64,000 nucleotides of DNA from Pegea sp. RAD2-039 (taxonomy: Eukaryota > Chordata > Thaliacea > Salpida > Salpidae), in contig JAQGEQ010000225.1 in NCBI GenBank assembly GCA_034620365.1, positions 124,001 through 188,000 on the forward strand, given 5' to 3'. The notes below the pieces were generated by a model. The model did no database searches and was not told the DNA's origin. It saw only the letters and a list, made by a program, of their open reading frames with translations. A program made the translations under genes and the position numbers. How positions within the stretch are numbered: the first letter of the stretch is position 1; every line of letters begins with the position of its first letter. Shown here one piece after another: positions 34,106-45,919 of the stretch.

Positions 34106-36260
34106 ATGTCAAAAGAAGATGAGATAAAAAGAAGAAGTTATTTTAACAGAGTCCACAGAAAGATACTCCACAAAAACTGCATCCCAATTGATCTTCATCA
34201 CAACAAATTCGTCTTCACTCAATATGTCAAAGAGGGTTTAGGATATTCCTTCCGACTTAACGACAACCACGTAAGTGAAAGTTGCTTAGCAACCTTGTAT
34301 AGCAACAAGGATCTTCCCAGGTTCTTCGGACTTATCCTCGAATCTCTGAGATTCCAGAGTCAACAGCGACAAAATACGAGTTTGTCGCTCAATGTAATAA
34401 CGTCGTGAGTTAGCTATCGCGTTGGTGACGTCACGGAAGCGTATGACGTCATCTAGTATGTTTCAGCCGGTTTCGTTCACTACTTACTGCGAGGAGATTT
34501 TTTGTAACTTTCGTGAAAGAGTCGGAATTGATGAGAATCTTTACAAGGAGACGATGATCCCTAAATCCAGTGATGAATACTACTTGGAGTTTATCTCAAA
34601 CTCAAAAAGTGGGCAGAACTTTTTTATGACGTCAGTAGAACATTTGTGACGTCATCTAATCGCGAAACGACTGTTGATTTGTTTATAGATTCAATAAACA
34701 ATATATACTGAAGACTTTAACTAAATCAGAAACAAAATTTTTACTTCGGATTCTACAGAGGTTGTAAACTGACCACTAGAGATCGTTGTTGCAACTTTTT
34801 CTGTGTTTTTAGCTATATGGAGCACCTTAGAAGGTACCCTCACAGTATTCTCGTCAAATTTTTGGGTTTATATCGAATTAAAGTTAGAAAATTTCAGAAA
34901 CCTGTAAGTTGAGTTGTTGTTTAATCTTCATCACATCTTGGTCTTCAACAATTCCTGATCTTCATCACTTCCTGATCTTCATCACTTCCTGATTCTCATC
35001 AAATCCTGATCCTCATCGCATCCTGATCTTCATCACTTCCTGACCTTTATCACTTCCTGATCTTTATCACTTCCTGATCTTCATCATTTCCTGATCTTCA
35101 TCACTTCCTGATCTTCATCACCTTCTGATCCTCATCACTTCCTAATCCTCATCTGATCCTCATCACTTCCTGATCTTCATCACTTCCTGATTCTCATCAC
35201 ATCTTGATCTTCATCACCTTCTGATCCTCATCTGATTTTCATCACCTCCTGATCTTTATCATCTTCTGATCTTTATCACTTCCTGATCTTCATCACTTCC
35301 TAATTCTCATCTTATCCTCATCACCTCCTGATCCTCATCACTTCCTGATCTTCATCACCTTCTGATCCTCATCTGATCTTCATCTTCTTTTCAGTTGTAC
35401 TTTGTGGTGATGATGAATATTTTTTATCCCGATGAACGTTTGGAACGTCGCTATGACATCAAAGGTTGTCGCGTCGGTCGGTTCACGAAGCTGCCTCGCG
35501 AACGAACTGCTGACGTCATCAGAAAAGAACAAAATCTCGAAAGCGCTGAAAAACTTCACTTTGGTAATTACAGTTCTGACGTCATCACTTCATGACGTCA
35601 TTGTGCTGTTGCTAGGCAACCAACGTCAGTGGTTACTGACGCAAGTTGGTCTTGATTCGGAATTCCTTCGTTCGATGGCAGTTTTAGATTACAGCTTACT
35701 AATTGGTGTTCAACAACTTCATGAAGACGAAAAAGACTCGACATTCGCGTCAGTGGTTGCCAGGGCAACAAAGTAAGCCTCGACCGCGCCCAACATCGAT
35801 TTGTGATGACGTCATCAATTCTAGATCAACTTCCAGCAAACATTCGCTCTTTAAAAGAGCTTATAGTCGCGATTACATCCCAACATCCACAGCGGTTGAC
35901 GTCGCGACGTCATCTGGTTACGTCACGCTTCCGGGCGCTATTTCTCATCACCCATCGGGAAGCAGCGGAAATGATGACGTCAAACAGAAGTTCCGTCACA
36001 TGTCAGTGACTAGTGAACAAGCAGTGAAGCAGAATCGTCGCTTGTTGCCTAGCTACCATAAAAATGAGCTTCATATCATGGATACGGAAGCCGATCGCTT
36101 CTATGTTGGAATCATCGATTTTTTGACGCGTTATTCGACTAAAAAGAAGATGGAAAACGCGTATAAGCGTCTCATACATCCGTCTGTATCTTTTTCAACC
36201 GTTCCTCCCGATGTATACGCGCTTCGGTTCCGAACTTACATCTCAGATAACTCTACTTGA
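34106..36260 (+). CDS. PIP5KL1: Phosphatidylinositol-phosphate 5-kinase-like 1
   Basis: Eight exons: 34106-34270, 34321-34404, 34467-34630, 34689-34760, 34813-34903, 35395-35563, 35616-35772, 35825-36260; 445 residues. PIP-kinase motifs: KQYILKTL with the ATP-site Lys, [13 protein letters not shown] (DLKGS position), [34 protein letters not shown] and [13 protein letters not shown]. The wording [31 protein letters not shown] and LHIMD matches PIP5KL1 rather than PIP5K1 or PIP4K2. Mammalian PIP5KL1 has little kinase activity itself and binds other PIP5Ks, changing where PI(4,5)P2 is made. Introns are about 50-60 bp apart from the fifth, 491 bp long and filled by a 17-bp minisatellite. Codons built on GACGTC (TSSGYV, NDDVKQ) are common in the last exon. 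Confidence 0.93.
34930..35390 (+). repeat. 17-bp minisatellite in PIP5KL1 intron 5
   Basis: Units TTCCTGATCTTCATCAC, more diverged than the array at 31.4-32.1 kb and with several 11-12 bp partial units (CCTCATCTGAT). Orientation relative to transcription is the same as in the EF-hand gene, and again the array runs right up to the acceptor (CATCTTCTTTTCAG ending 35394). Confidence 0.93.
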
Positions 36261-36867
36261 TTCTTGTGATGGTTTTGTTGCTTGTTTGTTTGTTGTTGTT
36301 GAATTAGAATAAAAAACAATTTGATGATTTTAAGACTTTTTTCGAATCGATATTTTGTTAATTGCGGTGAAAGAAACGAACTTTGGAGGTTTTTTGTTGA
36401 AAGTTAAGTAATTAGTTGAATCACAAAGTACTTTTTCATCTTTTTTTGTGTCTAATTACTTTCAAAAAACCTCTTTCAATCTACAAAATTAGAAATTCAT
36501 TAAGTGAAGTTTTCACGGATTTAAAATCGTATCGATTCGTGACGTCATCAGTTAAATTTTTCGGTTTTTAAAAAAACTTTCAAAATAAGCAAATTCAAAA
36601 TTTTATGATTTGTGTTTCAACACAAATTTTCCTACAAATTTCTACAAATGAAAAATGGAATTAGAATTTGTAACAGTATCTGCTGCATGTAAAACAAGTA
36701 GTAAGCAAACAACGGAACACGAAAATGAAAAGTTTGAAAAAATAGAATTTTTTTTTGATATCAGAACATTGAATAAGTGATTCAACAGACAGTTTAAAAG
36801 TTTTATCAGATTTCTTGTAAAATTTTTACAGAATTTTTAGTTCATTTCAAGAAATTCAATTTTAAAG
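36261..36867. other. Spacer between PIP5KL1 and the receptor kinase
   Basis: AATAAA at about 36308 fits PIP5KL1 polyadenylation. One TGACGTCA lies at 36540. No further feature recognised. Confidence 0.45.
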
Positions 36868-39800
36868 ATGTTACTTTTGTATTTTCTGGTAATTTTTTTA
36901 CCTTTTAAAGTGGAAAGTAGAATTGAAAAGAGATGCGAGAAGTTGGCAGACAGGCAGCAAAAGGAAGAAATTCCGAAGAGAGAATTTTATATCGGTAGAT
37001 AATCAGTAATTAACTTTCAATTTTAAGTTGCTGTAGTACTAGAAAATATATATTTATCATTTCTGTGCAACTATTATGACGTCACTGATGACGTCACTTA
37101 TCTCCAGGTAAATTCGGGCGCGCCGGTTTTCCTGACGAGACAATTATCAAACGATTTAACCAATCAGCAACTTTTTCCTGTAACCACATCGGCTATTTTG
37201 GCCGTTTACCAAAAAGCCCTCCAGTTTCACTAATCTGGCTAAAAGATGGTCGTCCAATAACTCAACACGACAACCGAGCAAGACTGCGTTATGACGTCAT
37301 CATCTTTTTTTGCTGACGTCATCGATTTTACAGACTAAGGTGTTTGGATGCAAGAAGCGACCTTTTATCGCCGGTAGTGGAATTAGTGTAGCGCATGTGA
37401 CGTCATCAGACGCTGGCGTTTATGAATGCGAACTTCGACGCTTGAATGACTCTGTGGAGATGACGTCACCTATTCTGTCGATGCAGTTTCGACTTATCGT
37501 CGAATCAGGTAATGACGTCATCGATTTTTAATGAGTTATTTGATAATTTTTTATTTTTAGATGAATCTGAATCAACGACTTCCGGCTCTTCCGGTTTTAC
37601 TTCCAATTCAACTTCTGAAGAGCAAAGAGGTTCAAATTACTCAAAAATCTTCTTAATTAAAAGATCTTTTGTAGATCCTGTATGGAGCGAACCGTTCTTG
37701 GATCAAAACCATCTTCATATCTTGATTATATCTTCACTTTTACTCTTTGCAATCCTTATATCTGCGTTGGTGATCTTTAGAAGAAGAAGAAATCGAGAAC
37801 AGAGTGATTATATCTTCCCAAACCAAGATCTGATGCAAACAAAGTCCTCAAAACCATTCCTTGATCTTCCTGTTTATCAATCTCTATTCCCATCATTACT
37901 GCCTTCTGATTGGTCGTTGTTAAAATCAAACCACGTAAATAGAAAAAGGTGAGATAGTCACATGATGACGTCATGTTGATGACGTATGTTGACAGCGTTC
38001 AGTGTGACGTCGAATATTCGATGCCTATCATGTTAGGAAGCGGACACTTTGGGCATGTCTATAAAGGAGAAATGGGAAACGAAAAAGGAAAAAAGAAAGT
38101 TGTTGCTGTTAAAAGATTAAAAAGTAAATATGATTTGGTTAGTAGATATTTGCTGATTGGTTGGTAAATGGTTGCTGATTGGTTGTTAGATGGTTGCTGA
38201 TTGGTTGTTAGATGGTTGCTGATTGGTTGTTAGATGGTTGCTGATTGGTTGATAGATAGTTGCTGATTGGTTGTTAGATAGTTGCTGATTGGTTGTTAGA
38301 TAGTTGCTGATTGGTTAGTAGATGGTTGCTGATTGGTTGCTAAATGGTTGCTGATTGGTTAGTAGATGGTTGCTGATTGGTTGCTAAATGGTTGCTGATT
38401 GGTTAGTAGATAGTTGCTGATGGATTGGTAGATGGTTGCTGATTGGTTGATAGATAGTTGCTGATTGATTGGTAGATGGTTGCTGATTGGTTAGTAGATA
38501 TTTGCTGATTGGTTGGTAGATGGTTGCTTATTGGTTGGTAGATGGTTGCTGATTGGTTAGTAGATGGTTGCTGATTGGTTGGTAGATGGTTGCTGATTGG
38601 TTGGTAGATGGTTGCTGATTGGTTAGTAGATGGTTGCTGATTGGTTGGTAGATGGTTGCTTATTGGTTTTTAGATGATTGCTGATTGGTTGTTGGATCGT
38701 TGCTGATTGGTTGATAGATGGTTGCTGATTGGTTGTTAGATGGTTGCTGATTGGTTGGTAGATGGTTGCTGATTGGTTGTTAGATGGTTATGGTTGGTTA
38801 TTAGATAGTTGCTGATTGGTTGGTAGATGGTTGCTGATTGGTTGGTAGATGGTTGCTGATTGGTTAGTAGATGGTTGCTGACTGGTTGGTAGATGGTTGC
38901 TGATTGGTTGTTAGATGGTTGCTGATTGGTTGGTAGATGGTTGCTGATTGGTTGGTAGATGGTTGCTGATTGGTTAGTAGATGGTTGCTGACTGGTTGGT
39001 AGGTGGTTGCTGATTGGTTGTTAGATGGTTGCTGATTGGTTGTTAGATGATTGCTGATTGGTTAGTAGATGGTTGCTGATTGGTTGTTAGATGGTTGCTG
39101 ATTGGTTGGTAGATGGTTGCTGATTGGTTGTTAGATGGTTGCTGATTGGTTGTTAGATGGTTGCTGATTGGTTGTTAGATGATTGCTGATTGGTTTTTAG
39201 ATGGTTGCTGATTGGTTGTTAGATGGTTGCTGATTGATTGTTAGATAGTTGCTGATTGGTTAGTAGATGGTTGCTGATTGGTTGGTAGATGGTTGCTTAT
39301 TGGTTTTTAGATGATTGCTGATTGGTTGTTGGATCGTTGCTGATTGGTTGGTAGATGGTTGCTGATTGGTTGTTAGATAATTGCTGATTGGTTGTTAGAT
39401 GGTTGCTGATTGGTTGTTAGATGGTTGCTGATTGGTTGTTAGATGGTTGCTGATTGGTTGTTAGATGGTTGCTGATTGGTTGTAAGATGGTTGCTGATTG
39501 GTTGGTTTTTTTAGTCGGATTTCAAATTGATGATTTGAGAAGCTTTCTCCACGAAGCAGTGACGATGTTGAAAGTTGGTTACCATGTCAACGTGCTCAGT
39601 TTAGTTGGAAATATCTTATTGGATACATTAGGAAAGGTAATTAGTTGAAAAAGTCTTCAAATTCACAATGTGATCTTCCAGGAAGGAAGCAGCGAAGTCC
39701 TGAGACCTCCGATTTTGCTTTTAGAGTTCGCTAGCAACGGAAATTTGAAAAATTTTCTACAAGATCACCGATTTGCTGAATTAAACGACCAATCAGAGAA

Positions 39801-40924
39801 CAGTATTTCTTATTTCGATCTTTTTTCATTTTCTTATCAAATCGCGAAAGGCATGAGTCATTTAGCTTCGAAAAAAGTATAAAATCCTCTTAATCGAGAC
39901 ACCATCTGATGACATCATCTCTCTGACGTAGATACTTCATCGAGATTTAGCTGCGCGAAACATTCTGCTGACTGAGAAGCGAGTTGTAAAAATCGCCGAT
40001 TTTGGACTTTCGAAGAAGTTGCTTGATCTTCAAAAAGAGTATTACAAAATAAATTCGCCGATTGTGAGAAAACAAAAAGTCGACTTTTTTGACGTTTTTC
40101 ATTTTTGTCACTTTTCAGGTCACTCCAGCAAAGTGGACCGCGCCCGAAGCTCTCGCAGAAAACAAATTCTCCGTCAAATCTGATGTGTAAGTGATAACGT
40201 CATGGTGTATGACGTCACGCTCATCTTCTGTTGTTGATAGTTGGAGTTATGGAGTTTTAATTTGGGAAATTTTCAGTTTAGGATCACAACCTTACCAAAA
40301 TCTCACAATGTCTCAGGTCTATCAGCAACTACTTGATGGAGTTAGACTAACCAGGCCGAAATTGGCTTCTTTACAAATGTAACTGACGATCGCTTCAATG
40401 ACGTCACAAGTTAACGCGCGATCTTTGTTGGCAGATACGAGCTTATGATGTCTTGTTGGTCACTTCAGACTTCTTCTCGGCCATCTTTTGAAAACGCCAT
40501 TTTGTTCTTTGAGAAATCTCTTCTTTTAACAAAAACTGAGGTAAAAATCAACAAATCAGCTTACGTCATAACATGATGACGTCATCATCAGAACTACATT
40601 GAATTCGGAGAAGTCGATGACGTCATAGGAAAGTCTTCAGCGCCTGTAAAAGCGGATTCAGCGATTGAGATACGTAAGCGTGATTGGGAGACGTATTCGT
40701 CTCTAGGAAACAGTTCCGCTTCAACGACTTCAACCATCTCAACTTCCGGTTACTTTACCATGGCAACCAGTGATCATTCTGGAAGTGGTAAGGGATGTAA
40801 GCGCGTCAGAACCGCTTTGGAAACTATTCCTTTTATTAATTCAATAAATAATCCGAATTACAATGGAGAATACAGTCCGCACGTGGACGATAGAGAGCTA
40901 GTGGTTGTTGGTACTTGTGTTTAA
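36868..40924 (+). CDS. Receptor tyrosine kinase with an Ig domain (FGFR/VEGFR-like class)
   Basis: Twelve exons: 36868-36994, 37108-37295, 37334-37508, 37561-37948, 37996-38159, 39515-39636, 39682-39876, 39932-40063, 40119-40186, 40241-40378, 40435-40540, 40592-40924; 711 residues. Order: signal peptide ([13 protein letters not shown]), one Ig domain ([30 protein letters not shown]), Ser/Thr-rich linker, membrane helix about 214-236 then RRRRNR, kinase from about 305 with [26 protein letters not shown] (Asp458), DFGLSKK, tandem Tyr EYYKI in the activation loop as in FGFRs, and [17 protein letters not shown]. No insert-kinase ortholog could be assigned. The frame closes only if exon 5 ends at 38159, one 22-bp unit into the repeat; the next intron is 1355 bp of minisatellite. 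Other introns are 38-55 bp apart from the first. Confidence 0.88.
38138..39500 (+). repeat. 22-bp minisatellite filling RTK intron 5, about 60 units
   Basis: Unit GTTGTTAGATGGTTGCTGATTG with variants GTTGGTAGAT, GTTAGTAGAT and GCTTATTG. Each unit begins with a donor-like GTTRGTAGAT and contains a branch-site-like GCTGATT. The first unit (38138-38159) is read as exon; the rest is intron; the last unit runs into TTGGTTTTTTTAG, the acceptor. 22 is not a multiple of three, so only some units could serve as in-frame donors. Confidence 0.95.
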
Positions 40925-41284
40925 AGATTGATTTTGAAAATGTTGTAAAAAGTGTAATTTATTTCAGTAGATTTTGTTGTGATGTTGTTGAAAGTTGAAA
41001 TTTTTTATCGAACTTCAAAACTATTTCAAATAAGTCGTAAAATTTATTGATTATAAATTTCAAATCCTGAAAATAAGTACTTCAAAAGATTTTGTGTTTT
41101 AAGAGCAAGATATCTTCTTCTAACTTGATGACTGTCTTCAGTTTATTGTAACTTTCAATTTTAAGTGTTGTAATTTGTAGCAAATAGAATTATATTAAAG
41201 AAATTGGATTTTGTATTTGGCAAAGAGTTGATAGTTTTGTTAAACGTTTTCATTGAAAGTTTAATCTTTTAGAGAAGTTTAACA
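40925..41284. other. 3' flank of the receptor kinase gene
   Basis: AT-rich, no gene recognised. It ends at a minus-strand SINE/LINE tail. Confidence 0.4.
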
Positions 41285-41470
41285 ATTTATTACTATAAAC
41301 GTGAAGGAGGGTGGCTGAAGAAAGCACCTCTCGCTAACACACATTCTCACAAATAATATAATTAAGTTGGAAATATAGAAAAAGATGTATATGTCAGTTT
41401 AGTAGTTTCTATACAATATAACAGTGGATGTTTGCATAGGATGTTAGAGTTATAGGAAAGATACTACAAT
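41285..41470 (-). mobile_element. SINE/LINE-family 3' end, copy 3
   Basis: On the minus strand the family tail is read as GTGAGAATGTGTGTTAGCGAGAGG then CACCCTCCTTCACGTTTAT. The more distal body (CATCCTATGCAAACATCCACTG, TGTTATATTG) is shared loosely with copies 2 and 5. Confidence 0.65.
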
Positions 41471-41961
41471 TAAGATCTTCAAACTTTTTTAAACTTGTTA
41501 GATAAGAAGTTTATTTGTGAAAAGTGGGAATTACTTTTTATGATTTTTTGTTTGAAATTTAAAAATCTTTAAATAGATTTCATCTTTACTTCATATAAAG
41601 AATAAAACCAAATCGATGGATAAAGAGCTTTTTACAAATTTAATTACAGTTTAAATTTCAGTTTCGTATCTCAAGTTGAAAAGTCTTCAACTGATTTATT
41701 CGTTTATCGAGTTTTATTCAATTTCAACAATTAGCTGAAGATTTATGAAAATGAGGTCAATCAGGGAAAGACACAAATGATCCTAGATTCGAGTCTAACT
41801 GAAGATCTATTTGATGACTTTTCTACTTTTAAATATTTCTCTTTCAACTTTTTACGATTAAAACCTGAAACCTAATTTCATGAAACTAACAAATCTGATG
41901 ACAAATAAGACATCAAGAAACCAATAAATAAGATTTGATTGAAATATTTTCGACAAATTCA
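41471..41961. other. Spacer before the FARSB 3' end
   Basis: AT-rich; possible minus-strand polyadenylation motif TTTATT near 41696. No gene recognised. Confidence 0.4.
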
Positions 41962-44101
41962 TCAGTAAAACCCTTCTAAGTTGAATTCAACGGCTGAAAC
42001 TGGATAGTTGAGTTCAAAATTACCAAGAACAGCCGGATGCAGAACTCCTAACTGGCCAATCACGTGTTCATTCATCACTATATTAGCACACCTGTACGAA
42101 GAGTATAAGATCAAGTAGAAGACACAAATAATCCTACCTCCCGGGAAGATACGCCGGATTATCTGCTTTAGTGATGTAGTAATAATTATCATCAACTGTC
42201 ACGTGATCAGTAGATCGCCATTTTACTTCGAGAAGCTTCATCACGTGATCGACAAGTCCATGGATGATCTGGAAGATGAAATCAGTGAAAAGATTTCGAT
42301 GAAAATCTTCTTCAGACTTCAAATCCGGAGGTTTGGTTGTAATTGATCGCCGCAAATCTTCGTTCGTTTCTCGCTCCTGTTTCCGCATCCAGATCCCTTA
42401 ACACGACCTCTTGAATCTCGAACAACTTTAACGGAAGCGGCAAGTTCTTATTCGAAGCTGCTGTCTTCAACAAACCAGGCAACAACGAAGTCCGAACCAC
42501 CTGCGTCATCTGTTAGTTCATGACGTCATCACTTGGTGACGTCAGCACCTGGAAGTCGAGTGTCTTGGGATTAGCGAGACGAACAGCGGAGAGTTGATCT
42601 TCTATGATCCTCATCTTAGAAGAGCAGTCTTCCGCGGAGCAAAGAGCAAATGTTAAAGCTTCAGTGAACCCAGTAGCCGCGACGTGATGACGTAATCGCT
42701 CGCTGATCTTCATCGAGAGTTGCTGAGCACCGATTGTTGCTGATCTCGGCAACGTACGTTCGATTGCGTCATAACCAAGCGCGATCGCGACATCTTCAAC
42801 GATATCGCAATGATGGAGAATATCAGAACGTGTTGGCGGGACTTCAACTTCAATTTCCCCGCTAGCCTCATCCACAACTCTCGATCTAACAAAATATGTT
42901 TTAAACAAACACCGATGACGTCACAAACGCGCGTATTCTCACTTCAAGCACATACGCGTCAAAATATCGGCCACACGCGCGGCGCTGACGTCAGTTCCAA
43001 TCTTACGGTTCAAATAATCAACTTTTACTGATTCACATCTGCATAAATCATCTGATGACGTCAGATAAACATGATGACGTCACCAACACACCTGTAGTTC
43101 ATTTTAGGGGTTGCGATGACGTCACCAACGACATCAATCACGTGGACGCCTTCGATGACGTAAGGAGTCGCGCAGTGAACTGAGAAAAGAGCAGAGATCG
43201 TATCGAGCGCGATGGATGCTTTTGTGGGATCTGTTGCTGTGATCTCGATGAAGATGTTGCTGGTTGTCATGGTGATCTTCGAATGGTTGCCATTGATGAT
43301 TGGTGGCATTGACAACACGATCCCGTTGCTATCGGTGATGACCGGGAAACGTTCGGCTTCGCTGATTATCGGAAGATAAGGTTTCAAATGAGTGTCTTCG
43401 AAGATTTTCATCAATTCGTTCGCGTCCTTCTCGTCGTTCCGGTTCAGTGCACAAAAGCGGATTTCAGAAGGTAGTTTAGTGTCGTAGGTAAATGGTCCTT
43501 GAATGGTATCCAGGTCGTGGACACCAATTGAAACCAGGGTTCGTTTACGACCCAGATTTTGATGTAGCTTTTCCTGAAATCATCGCGCGTTTGTGACGTC
43601 ATCAAGATACGTCATCAACTCACTTGCAATTCGATCAAATTATCATAAACTTCTTTCGTCATCTTGACGTCACGCAACACTGAACACAACACAAATGGAC
43701 GGATCTTTCGCGTTGCCTTGGTGACGTACATCTTCAAAGGATCAGTTGGCATGGCAACCTGGAATTTAGGAGCTTCTTGCTGCTTCAGAAAAACTTTCAA
43801 ATTATGAATGATTCCTTCCATACACAACAAGTCATGCCTGGTGAAAACCGCGGTTTAAAACGCGATGATGACGTCATACACATCACTACCTGTTAGCAGG
43901 GATATCAAGTTTGTAGATGACGTCATCACTGCATCCTTGAGCGCGCGTTTCACCTTGCTCTTTCGTGATTTGTTCTCGTTCTGATGTAACTTCATCAAGT
44001 TCAATTCCAAACTGGAAGCAAAGTTCATCAAAGTCCTCTTCGGTATAGATCTTCCCAAGATGTTGGAAGAGAAGATCTCTGTTTACTGCAACTGTTGGCA
44101 T
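41962..44101 (-). CDS. FARSB: Phenylalanyl-tRNA synthetase, cytosolic beta subunit
   Basis: Eight exons on the minus strand: 44101-43890, 43837-43624, 43573-43092, 43038-42943, 42885-42549, 42509-42318, 42268-42138, 42091-41962; 597 residues (human 589). With FARSA it forms the heterotetramer that charges tRNA-Phe. The start [16 protein letters not shown] matches the family, followed by the B3/4 domain ([18 protein letters not shown]), the B5 region ([27 protein letters not shown]) and the catalytic-like core with [20 protein letters not shown] and, at the C-terminus, [20 protein letters not shown]. No part is missing and every junction is in phase. Introns are 39-57 bp; most contain TGACGTCA. 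The gene is divergent from nothing close by; the 5' flank is AT-rich. Confidence 0.96.
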
Positions 44102-45919
44102 CTTTCAAAGTCTTCTGAAGATCTGAAGAAGATTGAAAAACAGTTTTTAGTTTTATAAAAATTTTTTAACTTGAAAAATTAAAAAAAAAAATTGAATAAA
44201 AAAAGAAAGTTTGAAAATAAAATCTGGAAAATTAATAACAAAAATCAGAAAATATAAAATAAGAAATTAAATTTATAAAAGATTTATAAATATAAATATT
44301 AATCTAAAAAATATAATAATTAGAAATCCCTCAAATTGAAAAAAATTGATTTTTATTTCATTTAAAATATTATTGAATAAATTGAAAATATTTTAAGAAA
44401 TTTCAGAATATAAAATATTTTATTAAAAATGAAACTTTAAAAAAAAAAACTATTTTAATCAATAAAAATATTAAAACTCAAAATTTAAATATCAAATTAA
44501 CTAAGTTTTTCACAGCAATATTTTATAAAAAAACTTTTAAAAAATAATTTAATTATAAATTAAAATAATGTAATAGAAAATTTGAACTTACCAAAAACTT
44601 TTAAATAAAAAGTAGCAACTTTTTCGATGACTTATTTTATGTCGATTTGTAAAACGTTTTCAGGAATTTATGAACAAAATGGCCGAAAACAAATTGTCGT
44701 CAGATTTTGTAGTTGTTAAATATTCTCTAAGATCCATTTTTTCAACATCATATTCGACAAAATAGCTTTTTAAACATCATTAAAAGCAATTTTTCACTTA
44801 TATTATATATTATTAATTATATTATTATTATATATATTAAAACCAGTGTTTTACTGCCACAAATAAGTGACTACTTAGGTTTTACCACAATTTTTATAGA
44901 TGTTTTGTTGGTTGAGGAGATAAAAATCCGAAATTAAAGATTTTAGTTTTTTATATAAAACTATATATCTGATTGTAGCTGAACACTTTCATGCTTAGAT
45001 TGTTAACTTAAATATTAATTGAGTCAAAATTCAAAAAATTTAAAGAAAACTTTTGACGTTTAAATTATCATTTCTTTTTTCACTTTTTTAATGTATATAA
45101 GCTAATATATAAATAATTTCATCAATGCTCAGAAAACGATTTTTAAAAAGAAGATCTTGGATTGAAAACTCCTTTTCTCTTCTAACAAATTGTTAATAAG
45201 TTTCATTTAAATATCCATAAAATAAATCTTGCAAAAACATCTTTTCTCGAAATAATTAAATTATTGTTTTAAACAAAACATATCTTTCCTATTTTGAACA
45301 AAAAATCTTTTTAAACATTTTTTGAGGATCTTTTTTAGCTGAAGTTTGTTTCGTTGAAAGATCTTTCAGAAGATCTCTTTTTGTTGAAATAATTTGTTGA
45401 TCTTTCTTAGATATAAGAGATAAATAATAAATTTAAGTCTTTGCTAAGAGCAAGAAGTCTGACTAGATGATCTGTTGCTAAGCAACAAGCTTCTCGTGGT
45501 TCAATATTTTTTCAAATTTTCAATATAATTCTCTTGCTTTCATCATTCTAACTTTGACAATTCTGGGCTTCGACGATTCTGGGTTTTGACGATTCTGGAC
45601 TTTGACTATTCTGGGCTTAATTTAATGTCGGCAACTTTTAGATTTATTTCAATTTATTTCTGGAATCACAAAAAGTGTTTCAAATTATTTTTCAGAAAAT
45701 TTTTTGTCAGTTTTCAAGTTTCAAAAAATAATTTATTTCTTTACAACCAAAACTCGGAATAAAATCTCAGAAAAAAAGTCGAAAAATTAAAAAACTATCA
45801 AATAAAGAGATGATGACGTCATCGGTCAACACTACATCACCAAAAGTCCTACTTCTATTTAAAATCATGACGTCATCACTGTAGCTGATTTTCGAAGGCT
45901 GATGACGTCATCTGTAGCG
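44102..45919. other. AT-rich spacer upstream of FARSB and downstream of WAC
   Basis: No gene recognised. The three-fold GACGATTCTGG-like phrase near 45555-45615 is a small local repeat. TGACGTCA reappears from 45812 on, marking the WAC 3' flank. Confidence 0.45.

Noticed and set aside
38138..39500. Regular 22-bp array considered as centromeric or CRISPR-like
   Set aside because: No spacers; it starts at a splice donor and ends at an acceptor of one gene, so it is an intronic minisatellite.
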